DNA of 36,416 nucleotides, from the NCBI GenBank assembly GCA_013054445.1, contig JAAMPI010000470.1:1-36416 (forward strand), written 5' to 3'. This DNA comes from Cudoniella acicularis. Lineage: Eukaryota; Ascomycota; Leotiomycetes; Helotiales; Helotiaceae. The notes under the pieces were generated by a model, which worked only from the letters and a program-made list of their open reading frames with translations, was not told the origin of the DNA and did no database searches. A program made the translations under genes and the position numbers. This document shows, piece after piece, positions 21,988 to 32,911 of the stretch (the first letter of the stretch is position 1; every line of letters starts with the position of its first letter).

Positions 21988-23986
21988 TTACACTGGCGGA
22001 GGACTCATCGGATCCTTTTCACTTGAAGCTCCTGGTCTTTCTCCGCCGGGTGACGTGATCCAACTCCATCGAGGTGGTCGTCCTGGTTGTGCATTGACAG
22101 CTGTTGCTTCCCAAGAAAACCTTTCAGGTTGGTGCATTTCATGTGCCTCCTGGCCATTCGGTAACTCTGCCCCCATTGGCTCTGGGCTAGGCATCTCGGC
22201 GATCTCGACCGGTAATTCGTGGATTTCCACGGCTTCTCCATCGGCTTCTACTGTCCATTCATTCCTCTTTGCTGCCATTTCGGACAGTGGTGCTGGTGAT
22301 TGGCCATCGAGCTCGGGTTTGACGTATGTTGGGTCTCGAGGGTCATCGGAGGGTTGTGGTGGTTTATCAGAGCCTGCGAGAGCTGCGGCCGTGGCTGCTT
22401 CAGCCGCTTCCTTTGCATGGATCCTAGGTTTGACGCAGAATCGATATAATAGAAACCCAGCGATAGCAAGCACAATGAGGCCGCCAATTACCCCACCCAC
22501 TATAGCACCGATAGGCGTTGAATTCGTTGATGCGGTTGAATTTCCTGTTCCTATTCCTATTCCTATAGTGTTGGTTGAGGATTCGGTTGTCACTGGTCTT
22601 ATGGCAACAATATCTTGCTGGGTATTTGCAACCCAGCTGCATTGCGAAACCGAGAAGTTCCCTCGCTCGTAATCGGCAATCACATAGGCTTCTTGAAAGA
22701 AAACTCGTCCCAAAGTGTATTGCGTATAATTAGCAGCTCTCTTAAGTGGAAAATACTTGGTCGTGTTTGTGACGAATGGAGGGACGGCGGTAAGGTCAAA
22801 AGCGGCATATGGTAAGGCTAAGACTTGATTAGTCCGGTACCATTGAAAGAATTTGAGAAACATACTTATGTTAACAACTGCTCCAGCTGTCAAGTTACCC
22901 AAAGTAAATGTTATATTCGGGTTTTGCGCCAGCAATGCTTGATGTTGAGAATCGCTCAAAGGATACAATTCGGTGTCATTATTCCACGTGAGATTGAAGG
23001 CCTTTTCAAACAAAGCGCAAGACTCAGCAGGCAGCCAAATGTAAGGAAGCCCAGAATCCAAAAAAGCCGGGATTGAATTTGGTAAAAGTGACGTTTGCGA
23101 GCTTCCGCTCGTGGAAGTGATGGAATCGATTTGTACTGTAAGATCACGAATATCCTGACCATATAGAGACCAAGTGACATCATTAGCCACAAATTTGGAA
23201 CGATCATAACCCCCTAAAGTGAGGCTACCTAAGACTTGATTCAAACCTATGTAAGGTTAGTATAGTGAAACAAAGTCTGACGGAGAAATACTCACGGTAT
23301 TGATTTCCCGCTGTATAAGCCCATGATGTGCTCGGAATCAAGGATTGGTTCTTGAGATTTTGCATGAGACTCGGAACCGGGTTGACAAAAGTGGTGAAGT
23401 TGCTTGCTCGCGGCGCCAGACCCAGACATCCAAGGTAACTGTCCTTTGTTGCGATGCCTGCTACTGTCTGATTTTTCAGACTCGGGCCTCCTGAGCCTGC
23501 CCAATCCAGTGTAATATCATCGAATCCAAGTAGTGCCTTGCCAGTATACCCAAGCGCTTCGCCCAGTTGAAATGGATATATGTCGCTGGATAAGTCTGCG
23601 GTATTATTTTCCCAGGTTGAGGATTCGTTCAACATGAATTCATTGCCCCGCAGATTTGCGCAATCCGTTGGATCTGTAGCGATACATCCCTGTGGGAGAA
23701 CGACAGATGTTTGCCATAATGCCGTAGAGACATAGAGTCGCAAGAGTTGCGGCGGGGTTCCTACTTGAACAGCAAACGAGGACCACGACCCATCATCACC
23801 ATCCCCTTTGATATGTTAGCATCGATTTTGTGGACAATTAATTTTCCAAAACGTACATTCTTGACTCGGCGAAACAACTACTGGTGCCGGTATGGTGTCT
23901 CTCTCAATGACTTCCGAAGCGGCTGCTAACCCCAAGAAAAAGCCAATGTTTATAAGAAACAAAGTCGAAAAACCTTGCAGCTGCAT
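21988..23986 (-). CDS. Membrane-anchored pepsin-like (A1 fold) protein lacking first catalytic Asp
   Basis: A 632-residue protein on the minus strand in three exons: 23857-23986, 23296-23805 and 21988-23246, with introns of 51 and 49 bp. A signal peptide (residues 1-23, LFLINIGFFLGLAAAS) is followed by WDGDDGSWSSFAVQVGTPPQ, the usual start of fungal A1 peptidase-like ectodomains. Where pepsins carry DTGS, this protein reads VSTALW (S70-T71-A72), so the first catalytic Asp is missing. The second motif is kept as AFLDSGLPYIWLP (D277). Many N-glycosylation sites occur (NST, NNT, NFT, NLT, NIT). One transmembrane helix at about 458-482 (IGAIVGGVIGGLIVLAIAGF) precedes a Pro/Glu-rich cytosolic tail of about 150 residues. 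The arrangement suggests a plasma-membrane protein with a non-catalytic pepsin fold, perhaps a binding or sensing ectodomain. The start is secure because the signal peptide begins at this ATG. Confidence 0.9.
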
Positions 23987-25725
23987 CTTCCCTCAAAACA
24001 CCCCCAAGAGCTCATACTGTAACAGGCGATGGAGCTGTGACTTCGCAGATACCGCGTATCGGAGAAACGATGGAAGGGTTGCAGGAACACATGTGAAAAG
24101 ACAAAAGATGTAAGAAATTGGGTGCAGGAAAGTTACCATGTAGTTTCAATCAGCGCGGCCTGGAAGCAGACCACTGGCGGCGAGTGTGCGTGCAGCAGCC
24201 ACTGCCAGCAAGCCTGGAAACGTCCCTGGACCCTTGACTTGGGGCTTAAGCTTGGGGGGTGACAAGGGGTCAGCATCCCTATCCTGGGACCCCGCTCCTG
24301 GCCATGATCTTTTGATGGGTGTGTTGTCGTGATGCATTTGGATCATGGCAGAGCCTGTGTGATGTTCCACCAATATTGCCCGACTGTATAATGCTGTAAG
24401 CAACTCTATAGTCGCTTTTGCAAGTATTGTAAGATGATCAATTTACAGCTGGATTATGGGTGTTTACGGGCGTCCAACCAGAGTTCAATCCGCACGATGG
24501 CGTGGAACAAGGTTGCTAGGCGCTGTCAGACTCTGAGGTTACTCCGTAAAGCAGCCAGCGGCCCAGGCGCATAAGATCAGCGGATTGTGAAATTTCAATT
24601 CTGGGGCGCATCGCATCAGTATCGCTAGATACATATGCATGAAGCATCCAGGCGACAACACAGCGCGGCTAGAGCCGTCCCTACGTATGTAAGGCTCCCC
24701 CAACATCTCTGTGGCTCTGGCTGCAAGCCTGCAAAGACTAAACCCGACCAGCTCAAATTGTAAATGTGGTCCAGAGCCTAGGTTTAGGCCTAGGCAAATA
24801 TCTTAGTACCACCAGCACTTGCAGCCTGGCGCTTAGATACTTCTTGAGGTCCACCGTATTCCGACCTTTAGAAAACCAAAGCGAGCCGCAAGTCTTCTCT
24901 GATTCCAAGTCGTTTTGCAGCAGGCCGCGTGTGTTCGGCGAGTCGGTGTGCAGTTGACTGAGCTCTTCTTAAGCCTCCTGCTCCTAGAGTCATGGTCATG
25001 GTCATGGACTCCTGGCCTGGGACCTTAGCTTGGTGCCTGCCCCAGTATGTGGGGATCTGACTATGTGTTGTTTAGTAGAGTGTCGTTTGGGGGATGATGG
25101 TGATCAGCAAATCTTCACCACTTCCAGGGTGATCCTCCGCTCGAGGCCCGCCTTGCGCCAACCCGATAAAGTTATCACTGCGAGTCCCATAATCGAGCAG
25201 AGCCACCGGCGACGAGACGGAGAAGCACCCCGTTGACCATTGACATCGCAGCCACGTCCTTTTCTTGCATGCGTTCAATTTTGTCCTGTCCATGGTGGTG
25301 CCAGACAGCTGGTAGTCTTTCAAAGCCGCAAAAATAGAAAACTTTCCGGTCCTACTTCAGACGGAGTAGAACTCTACGCAGGTACAGGAAGAAAGAAAAG
25401 CGGTGATTTGCTAGCTGGATCCCGTGGCTGTGTTTCCTTTCTACCAAAGCCCAATCCAAGGAAGCATAGCTAGCAAACCCCGGCCAACTCTGCATTTGCA
25501 AGCGTCTTAGAAGCACACTAGAGGCACTCTACGCCAACCAACTTTCCGAGTCGTCTCGCCCGTGCAAGAGTTCCAAGATGGCGCGAATGTAGGGCTGTGG
25601 TGGTATGAAATATATTATACTCCACAACATGGAGAATACTCAACCTCCTAGTAGCCTTCCTTGTGTAGGCAACCTGCCGTTTTTCACCGTCCCTCGTTTT
25701 GATTGTTTGGATTAACAGCCGCAAG
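23987..25725. other. Intergenic region between divergent genes
   Basis: It separates the minus-strand pepsin-like gene from the plus-strand GPI-protein gene and must hold both promoters. No coding frame is supported. A hexamer GTCATG is repeated about three times near 24990-25010. The part from 24160 to 24350 is comparatively GC-rich. Confidence 0.45.
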
Positions 25726-25900
25726 ATGAAGAACCTTTGTGCGCTGATATTTGGTGCCCTGCTCGGCGGCGTTGGAGCCATAACTTGTATATCTCCCCTT
25801 TCTTATAAATCAGCCTTATGACTAATTCTTCGGCGCTATAGCAGCCACTCGTTACTTAAACGGCAGCTCGCCAATAACTTCCGGTCCTTCTTCATCTGCT

Positions 25901-25903
25901 TAG
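25901..25903 (+). other. In-frame TAG, codon 41
   Basis: First stop of the upstream GPI-protein copy, in context GCTTAGGCC. The reading frame and paralogue similarity continue downstream (ACCFAVQ). The heptamer TTAGGCC is identical to that at the second stop. Confidence 0.85.
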
Positions 25904-26221
25904 GCCTGTTGCTTTGCTGTTCAGGTAAGATTTTTTAATTCCAATCTTTAATTCTGTTAACTGAATCAAAATTAGGATGCCGTCAATGAAGTATACTGGT
26001 TTGAATATACTACTGTTACCACCTACTCCGTGGTGAACTTGACCTCATATACGACCTATGTTACGCCTTACCCTAATACGATGTTGTCAAACGTCAAGAC
26101 AAATATATACACTACCAATGCTTCATTCCTTTTCAACAACGAAGTCGGGAAAAACCCAATCTTTCTTTATTCGAATCCGGGGGGAGGTCCTGCACAAACC
26201 ACGACGGCTCTGAATGGTAGT

Positions 26222-26224
26222 TAG
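26222..26224 (+). other. In-frame TAG, codon 131
   Basis: Second stop of the same frame, in context AGTTAGGCC. It sits in the loop of a small possible hairpin (ATGG at 26213-26218 region pairing with CCAT just after the stop). The frame continues open for about 500 more codons, through one intron. Confidence 0.85.
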
Positions 26225-27784
26225 GCCATCACTGCTGGTGTCACAGTTAACTCACCCGCGGCGTTCTATGTTTACTCGACCCTGAGGATTATTACAGTAC
26301 CAGCTGTGACGGACTCAAACGGCGATTTTGTCTGTGCGATCGTATCGAAATCTACCAACATATACAACGACCAGTCTGTTTCCGTTACCACGATCCCTAC
26401 CGCTACGAGCGTCATAACAGAAGTTATCGTGGAAATCCTCTATACAAGCGTGGGTTCAGGTTATGTTTCTGCCACAGGAACTACGACAGTGACATCATTA
26501 ATATCATTCATAGAAGTCGAGCGGTCATTATCCACTGGAGGATCATTTGCATCCACGGAGTCTGGCATCTACGTATTTACCGTTAATTCATACGCAGAGG
26601 CATACTTTGGACCGGCTACTACTAAGCCTACAGGCACAATTATCAGCTTCGCAACCCCTTACATTTATCTTCCAACTAGGGGCGCGACAGACGCAACTGG
26701 GAATGTTGCCGACAGCTGTACTCGAGGCCTGGGTCCTGAATATTATGGATATCCCGTGCAACAAGCAATTGATTTTGCCGCCAGCCAATATCCCGAGATA
26801 GGGTCTTGTCTTTCTGGTGGTCCATCTGCCCTTCCAAATACACATTGTAACGCGGTGAGCCCCGAAACCGAAGGTATGTGACTTTGTCCCCCAGAGCTCC
26901 TCCTGCTAACTTTTATTTCAGGGGCTAGTGGGGATCTCACATCGTCTACCATTATTACGGTCACTCCAGGCTCTGCCTCTGCCATTCCGAGTGCACTGCC
27001 AGAAACCGAGTCAATATCACCAATAGCACCTGCTCAGACGATTCCTCAACCTGTTGTGACTCCATCAACGCAAGTTGGCAATTCTCAGACTCCTGGAAGT
27101 TCAAACACACTGCCTACAGCAGCCTCCAATAACCCATCTCCATCAGGCTCTGCAGTTTCAGCTTCATTTGCAGAAGGGTCTATCGCGTCAGCAATTGCCT
27201 CCCTAATCGGCGCTCAACCCATAGCTGGCTCGCAAACCACAATTTCAGGTACCCCGAATATAATCATCTCGACAGCAACCACCATTCCTCTCGCACCTAG
27301 CGCGCCTTCTATTTCTTGCCTCACAACTGTCATATCGGGCTCCACCAATGTCATCGTCTCTCTGGCGACCACCGTCCCTCTCAGCCAAGGCGTGCAGAGC
27401 CTGCCTGGAAGCATAACAATCGTCTCGGGTACTTTAAACGTGGTTTTGGGACCTAGCGGCACCACGAGTGTACCCATCAATTCGCAATTTCCGGGTTTAA
27501 CGGGAAGTACGACAATTGTACCTGGAAGTGCTGGTGGTTCAAGCACTTACATTATTGTAACGGGGCCCACGACTATTCCTGTGGTAGTAGGCATCAGCCC
27601 TGCACAAGTCAGTAGTGGTGGAAGCGGCGACAAGAGTTCTGCTATTGCCAGTAGGACGAGCAGCGCGAGTACGTCCAGTAGTGGAACTTCTGCCCCTTTG
27701 CAAGCCTCTGGTACTCCTAGGGCTAAAGGTAGTGGTTTTATGATGGCTCTCTGCCTTAGTGTCCTGCTTGCTATGTCTATTTGA

Positions 27785-28502
27785 AGGTAGTGGGATGAGA
27801 ATGATAAAATGTGATAATGTTTATGAAGTAATGTTTGAAGGGTGGTTTCTTATATATATTTAATGGGCATTTATCCGTGAAGGATAATTCGCATATATGA
27901 GTCAATATTCCGCACAGAAATAAAAATAAAATTTCTTTTTGAAATACACTTGAACTTTCTTTGGTGGCTTCGATCCACACAGCACAAGAAAGGCGACATT
28001 CTATTATGGAGGCGAGCAAGTGGCTCCTCTCTAGTTGACTTGACGAGATTCAGGGAGGGGACAACAAATCACAACAAGGAATTGCGCATTTTCTGCAGCA
28101 TTTTCTGATACAAGAGAATCGCTCAATGAATCAAGCAGTTTGTAGGTACACTTCTCTCCTCTATATGAACTGTGCAAGTAGCTAATACGCTTATAGATCT
28201 TGGTTCGTTTCCTCCCGCAAATATCGAACCGACAACAATACTGCGACCAAGTGACGCTGGGCTGCCTCACTTGCCTTTTACCTTCTTCCGCCTTGAATTC
28301 TGTATCGTTCCCCGCGGACTAGACACGACACCAATAGAATTTCCTCACTCTGGTATTAATTCGGATCTTGGGCCAAGAAGTCGTGGGGCAGGAAATGGTT
28401 TCTCATAATCATTTTATGGAAGGAGGGAATACCTTGCTGAGGAAAGCGCAAAATTTCGAAGCCTGGAGTGCAGATACTCGATGCTAGACTCTTGATCCTT
28501 AA
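27785..28502. other. Spacer after the first GPI-protein copy
   Basis: AT-rich 3' flank of the upstream copy (27785-27960), followed by sequence with only short overlapping frames. Nothing further is recognisable. Confidence 0.4.
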
Positions 28503-29356
28503 ACAAGTTTCATTTCGTCTCAACCACCGGTGCTCCTAGGACCATCCATTGACATCAATACCATCTTCCCCGAGACGCTGCATGGCCATGAACCCAATGC
28601 TCAATATTCCGAGGCAGGACTTGTCAATTTGAGTGCTGAGCCTTCCCTTCTCGAGGAAAGACATCTGCCAGGCAATTCATTTAATGTCACAGTTGCCGTT
28701 ACTCGACTTTGATATGGCGACCTTAGAAGAGCCTCTACACTGGAGATCAATACTGAAGATTTCATCTTCATTGCGCAAACCTTTCCTCGCCGCGGAGATG
28801 TCAGTCTTCAATTTATAGGGTGCTTCAATTGTTCCGCAGACTATGAGTGCAACTATTCTTTGAGCCCTCCAGAGCCACTAATCGGAGAAGAAAACTTCAA
28901 GAGGTGTATTTTCGCGATATATATTCATCCGGACTGGTGCATTGTTGAGATTGATAAGGTGCACCAAAGGGTTCGGTTCTATTGCCAAGGCGCCATAGAC
29001 CTCAAATATATCGACCATCTCTTCACTACCACGTATGCATTTTCTGCCCGGAGTTGAACATCCCAAGGTTTATCAGCGGGTATGTAAGTTGGGAGGAGCA
29101 CAATGACGGGGCCCAAAACGGAATGTTTGCTCTCGTAGATCTTGTATGCGTGCTTCACGGACACATACGTCAAATGCGACATGTGCTAGTAGAGCTGCGA
29201 CAAATGTATGCTGATTACCTTGGAAGAAAGTTCACTAGTGCTGCTTTGATACAACTCTATTTGAATGAATACAGGCAGAACAACCCCACAGCTGTGTTTT
29301 TGGACTGGGCAGAGAACGAAGTTGGAACTCTGGGGTTCAGAATTCCGGATTCATAG
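28503..29356 (+). pseudogene. Degenerate Ulp1-like (C48) cysteine protease frame
   Basis: One frame runs from 28503 to 29057 with a single TGA at 28710. A 44-bp intron-like gap at 29033-29076 (GTATGC ... ATCAG) then joins it in frame to 29077-29356. The product contains RCIFAIYIHPDWCIVEIDKV followed by HQRVRFY, resembling the 'HW..v.ID...qrv.fyDS' core of Ulp1-like proteases, then AQNGMFALVDLVCVLHG, which resembles the 'Q.NG.DCG.fal' active-site segment but lacks the Asp-Cys pair. With one stop and no nucleophile it is most likely a relic; such protease domains are often carried by transposable elements or by large fungal families. It lies between the two GPI-protein paralogues. Alternatives are an active gene with other splicing, or chance similarity. 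Confidence 0.35.
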
Positions 29357-30395
29357 CTCAAAGGAGGCAAAACCTAAGCACTGCTTTCGGATCTCTGGGT
29401 TTTCATGCGGAACATTCAGAGCTCTTTTCTGGGGTTTAGATATTGAGGAACTAATCTTACATAAAGGAGAGGTTTGGCTATAACATTCGGGAAATGTCTA
29501 CGAAAGAAATGGGGAAAAGAATCGCATTGAAATAAAACCCACACTGCCATGGTAGATGCGATGGAGTACACACTTACGCTGGTACAGCACATACCCAGGC
29601 TGGGTACTTGTGCAATAACCAAATTGAACCTCGTGGATAGGTTCAGTAAGACAAGGAGACTAAAAGGTACAACTACTAATCGCCGGGCTTGACATACGAT
29701 ACGACGAGGCGTCTTTTTGCGAGATTTGCAAGATTTGTTGGTTTACGAGAGGGCAGATCGGTTTGAACAACTTCAAGAGTGGCGAAACATGCTGTAATTT
29801 AGGCAAGAGGGGGCTGACATCAGCGTCAGTTTCGTTCCACAGCAGCCCCTGTAGCAGGGCTCGAAGGCCCGAACAGCGGGCGCTTGCGGCGAAGCTTGCC
29901 GAACTGTCGAACCAAAACCTTGAGATGACTTCCAGCCCCAAAGCGATCGATCAAAGGCGGCGCCGAATCATGGAAATGTGCTGATAACATGTGGATTGCA
30001 AGGGCAGCGTCATGCTGGATCCGGCCGACAGACCTGGTCGCAGGGGCTGTTACCTTGGTGACTGGTGACTGGGCAGCTTCAGCGTTTACCATGTTCGAGC
30101 ATGCACTGCGGCAGTGCGGCTTCGTTTCCCACGAATTCTGCCCAGGTCCCGGGGGCGAAGCCACCCACTGACCCATCTTTAGCACAGGGAGCTTTTTACT
30201 GTGCTCTATTTCCAGGTCCACCAATCATCATGTTGACCAGAGAGAAAGTTCTCCGTCCGTTGTCAATCGTGTATCCACATAAGGTTGACAAGCTGCGGCC
30301 AGGGCCGCTTTCTTGAAGTCTTCTTGATCTTCTTGATTCTCTCATCCGAACGAAGCAGTTTTCTAGTTTTGCTTCGTCACTGTCGTTTTCGAGTC
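29357..30395. other. Promoter region of the intact GPI-protein gene
   Basis: About 1 kb without a supported gene, with overlapping short frames on both strands around 29830-30220. The sequence at 30300-30395 is pyrimidine-rich, in keeping with a fungal 5' leader ahead of the ATG at 30396. Confidence 0.4.
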
Positions 30396-32911
30396 ATGAT
30401 GAAGAAATCTATCCTCTCATTGCCCGCCTTTGCGAGGATTGCTTTATTGACTTTACTTGCTGCAGCTAATATAATCTTGGTCGATGCACAAAGTGGTATG
30501 TTCAGGTCGCAGCTCACTAAATTCCCCCAAGATCTTGAGCGCTGATTCTATTTAGTTACCTCTACTAGAGCAGTATACACGAATAGCACGAGTGGAACTA
30601 CAACCAGCGCGGCGTCTGCAGTAACCTCGAATTGTTGTTTCTTCGTCCAAGATACGATCAGTGAATTTTGGTGGGAGGAATATGGAACTTCTACCTTCAA
30701 CCAGGTCGTCAACTTAACCGATATTACTCAATATGTCACCCCATTTCCAAATACAACAATAACGAGCTTCAAAACTCAAGTTTATACTACAAATGCCACT
30801 TTCACACGAAGTAGTTTGATTGGCGAGAATCCTATTAGTCTCTATGGAAACAACGCGCCTTTACCTGCACAAACAACTGCCATTTTACCAGCAGACGGTA
30901 ATAAGGCAGTGGTCGGAAGCGCTACGATGTACGTTTTTCATGGAGTTTTGAGACCAAAAAACTAATTTATTTACTTAGAACTTCTCCGGCTGCCTTTTTG
31001 GTTTATAATACAGTAAAAGTTATAACTGCACCAGCGGTGACAAATTCCAATGGAGATTTAGTGTGCGGGACTGTCTTTTCATTGACGGATTTGGGCACAG
31101 GCATTCCATTGACAACATTTGCTAATGTAAATTCAAATGCACAAGCCTACTATGGAGGTTCTTCAATTGCTGGGTTGTCCGTGAGCGCATTAGCAACTGG
31201 CTCAGTTGGAACTAACACATACACCAACACTGCGGAGGGCACCGTTCCAGCTACTACAGGAACAAATACGTACACCCTTCCCGAATACACCACGTATTTT
31301 ACTAATTCAGCGGGTTCCGTGGTCACTGCAACACCGCAAGCTGGAGTCACCATTACGCTTGACTCACCTTTTATCTATCAGCCTCCGGCTGGAGCAACAG
31401 GAGAAGGTGGTGTGCTTCCTGGTGATCCATTTTGCAACTGGGGAACAGATTCGATAGGATATGGAGTGACGCCGCAGACCCTCATAGACTACATGATCAA
31501 TGAACCAAAACTTAGCAGCCAATATCCAGGTCTGGGGTCATGTCTTCCTGCTTACCCATCAATCATCCAGACAAAGACGTGCAGTGCTGCTGCCGGACAA
31601 ACCGAGAACGCCGGAGGGGATTTGACGTCGACAACTGTTGTCACTGTTACACCTGCTTCTGCAGCCTCTGCTGTTTCGGTTCCAACAACATCAGCTGCCG
31701 GAGTCTCTTCATCGCCAGTGGCGGTGTCTCCACAAAGTGAAAATCTACCTACTTCTTCAGCATCTCCAACCCAGCAGCCGACTACCTCCCCTCAACCAGC
31801 CTCTTCACAGCAGCCAGCTACTTCCGCTAGCACTGCAGCCTCTCAACAACCAGCTTCTTCACAGCTGCCAGCAAGTTCAGCTCAACCGGCAAGCTCGCCC
31901 CAACCAGCGAGCTCTCCACAAGCCGCTAGCTCTGTCCAAGCCTCTTCTCAGCAACCAGCCTCTTCTCAACAACCAGCCTCTTCGCCTCAAGCCGTCAGCT
32001 CTTCCCAAGTTGCGACCTCCGCGACCACAGAAGTAATACCGATCGGCTCACTCATAGGTTCTATTGTTGGTATCTCCGTGAACTCACAAGCTTCCCAGAC
32101 TTCTACCATCTCCACACCTACTCAGGTGATTATTGCGACCCTCGTCACAGTCCCTCTTAACACGGCTTCTCCCGTTTCTGGCTCTACGACTGTCATTTCA
32201 GGAACAACGAACGTAATTATTCAAAGTAGCATTACTTCTACTGCCCCTCAAATTATCATCCCAACTCTCGTAACGGTCCCTCTCAATACCGCCTCTCCGG
32301 TGTCCGGATCTACCACCGTCATCTCAGGTACTACGAATATTATTATCCAGAGCAGCGCCACCGTCCCTCTAGTTGTCGTCCCAACCATCATTACGTCCCC
32401 TGTCAATCCTGCTTCTCCCGTTTCCGGCTCCACAACCGTCATCTCAGGAACAACGAACGTGATTTTCACAAGCAGCACTGCTATCCCGCTAGTTCCAGTG
32501 GCCACATCCTCTCAGACGCCCGTTACTCAAGCTCCGCTGCCAGGAAGCACGACGATAATTTCTGGGACTTTGGAGTTGGTTATTCCGGGGAGTACGACGG
32601 TACTTGCTAATAGCAGGATTAGCGGGTTGACTGGGCAGACGACGGTGATTGGGAGTAAGACATATGTCATTGTTTCGAATCCTACGACTGTTCCAATTGT
32701 GAGCGCCTCCTCCGGAGTTACTAGTTCGCATATTGGTGGTGTGGCGACGGGAACCGGAATTTTGGGTGCTAGTACCGCACCTTCTGCGCCTGCCACGACA
32801 TCAAACGTGCTTGTAGCGCCGAATAGTGGTGCGGTGAGGATCGGGAAGTTTAGAGGTTGGGAGATGACGGGTTGTGCGGTGGTGTTTTTGGGGCTTGGGC
32901 TCTTAATTTAA
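30396..32911 (+). CDS. GPI-anchored-type Ser/Thr/Pro-rich cell-surface protein
   Basis: An 801-residue protein in three exons: 30396-30495, 30556-30928 and 30979-32911, with introns of 60 and 50 bp (GTATGT/GTACGT donors, TTTAG/CTTAG acceptors). A signal peptide (residues 1 to about 32, IALLTLLAAANIILVDAQS) is followed by a conserved N-terminal domain with paired Cys (NCCFFVQD), YVTPFPNTTI and VITAPAVTNSNGDLVC, and a second Cys block around GLGSCLPAYPS. A stalk of PASSQ-type repeats follows (about 31770-32010), then three 40-42-residue repeats with the core SPVSGSTTVISGTTN and further beta-type repeats, and a hydrophobic C-terminus (GCAVVFLGLGLLI) typical of a GPI signal. It is likely an adhesive or structural wall protein; no named family was recognised. 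It is a tandem paralogue of the copy at 25726-27784 but has lost or never gained two of that copy's introns. The first of two adjacent ATGs is used. Confidence 0.9.
31770..32010 (+). repeat. Coding PASSQ-type repeat stalk
   Basis: A run of degenerate 5-6-codon units encoding Pro-Ala-Ser-Ser with Gln, in many copies, inside the GPI-protein gene. It probably forms an O-glycosylated stalk and is expected to vary in copy number between strains. Confidence 0.85.
32138..32500 (+). repeat. Three 120-126-bp coding repeats
   Basis: Three consecutive units encode 40-42 residues each with the shared core SPVSGSTTVISGTTN. Units start near 32138, 32264 and 32384. Synonymous differences between units show that they are not a fresh duplication. 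Related, weaker units follow (PLPGSTTIISGTLELV) and also occur in the upstream paralogue. Confidence 0.88.

Larger units (their letters stand above)
25726..27784 (+). pseudogene. GPI-anchored Ser/Thr-rich surface protein copy with two in-frame TAG codons
   Basis: Exons 25726-25786, 25842-25924, 25976-26873 and 26922-27784 join into one 635-codon frame with introns of 55, 51 and 48 bp and good splice signals. The frame is broken only by TAG at 25901-25903 (codon 41) and TAG at 26222-26224 (codon 131). Similarity to the intact paralogue at 30396-32911 continues on both sides of each stop: ACCFAVQD against NCCFFVQD after the first, and SPAAFYVY against SPAAFLVY after the second. It encodes a signal peptide (NLCALIFGALLGGVGAIT), a Cys-containing N-terminal domain with YVTPYPNT and VITVPAVTDSNGDFVC-like blocks, a C-rich block ending NTHC, Ser/Thr-rich beta-type repeats (STTVISGSTNVIVS type) and a hydrophobic GPI-signal tail (SGFMMALCLSVLLAMSI). 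It is either a very recent pseudogene or a gene whose stops are recoded. Intron 1 has a tandem CAG acceptor (after 25841 or 25844). Confidence 0.82.

Noticed and set aside
21914..22672. 252-codon plus-strand frame
   Set aside because: It lies entirely antisense to the last exon of the pepsin-like gene, and its Gly/Ser/Ile composition mirrors that exon.
25842..25924. Alternative splicing that would skip the first TAG of the upstream GPI-protein copy
   Set aside because: Using the AG just before GCCTGT as acceptor puts the next exon out of frame with exon 1, and the sequence on both sides of the stop aligns with the paralogue as coding.
26217..26246. Intron GTAGTT...CACAG that would remove the second TAG
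   Set aside because: Only about 30 nt long, too short for a spliceosomal intron and without a branch site.
28190..28290. Possible tRNA around GGTTCGATAT on the minus strand
   Set aside because: No matching acceptor or D-arm and no Pol III terminator at the right distance.
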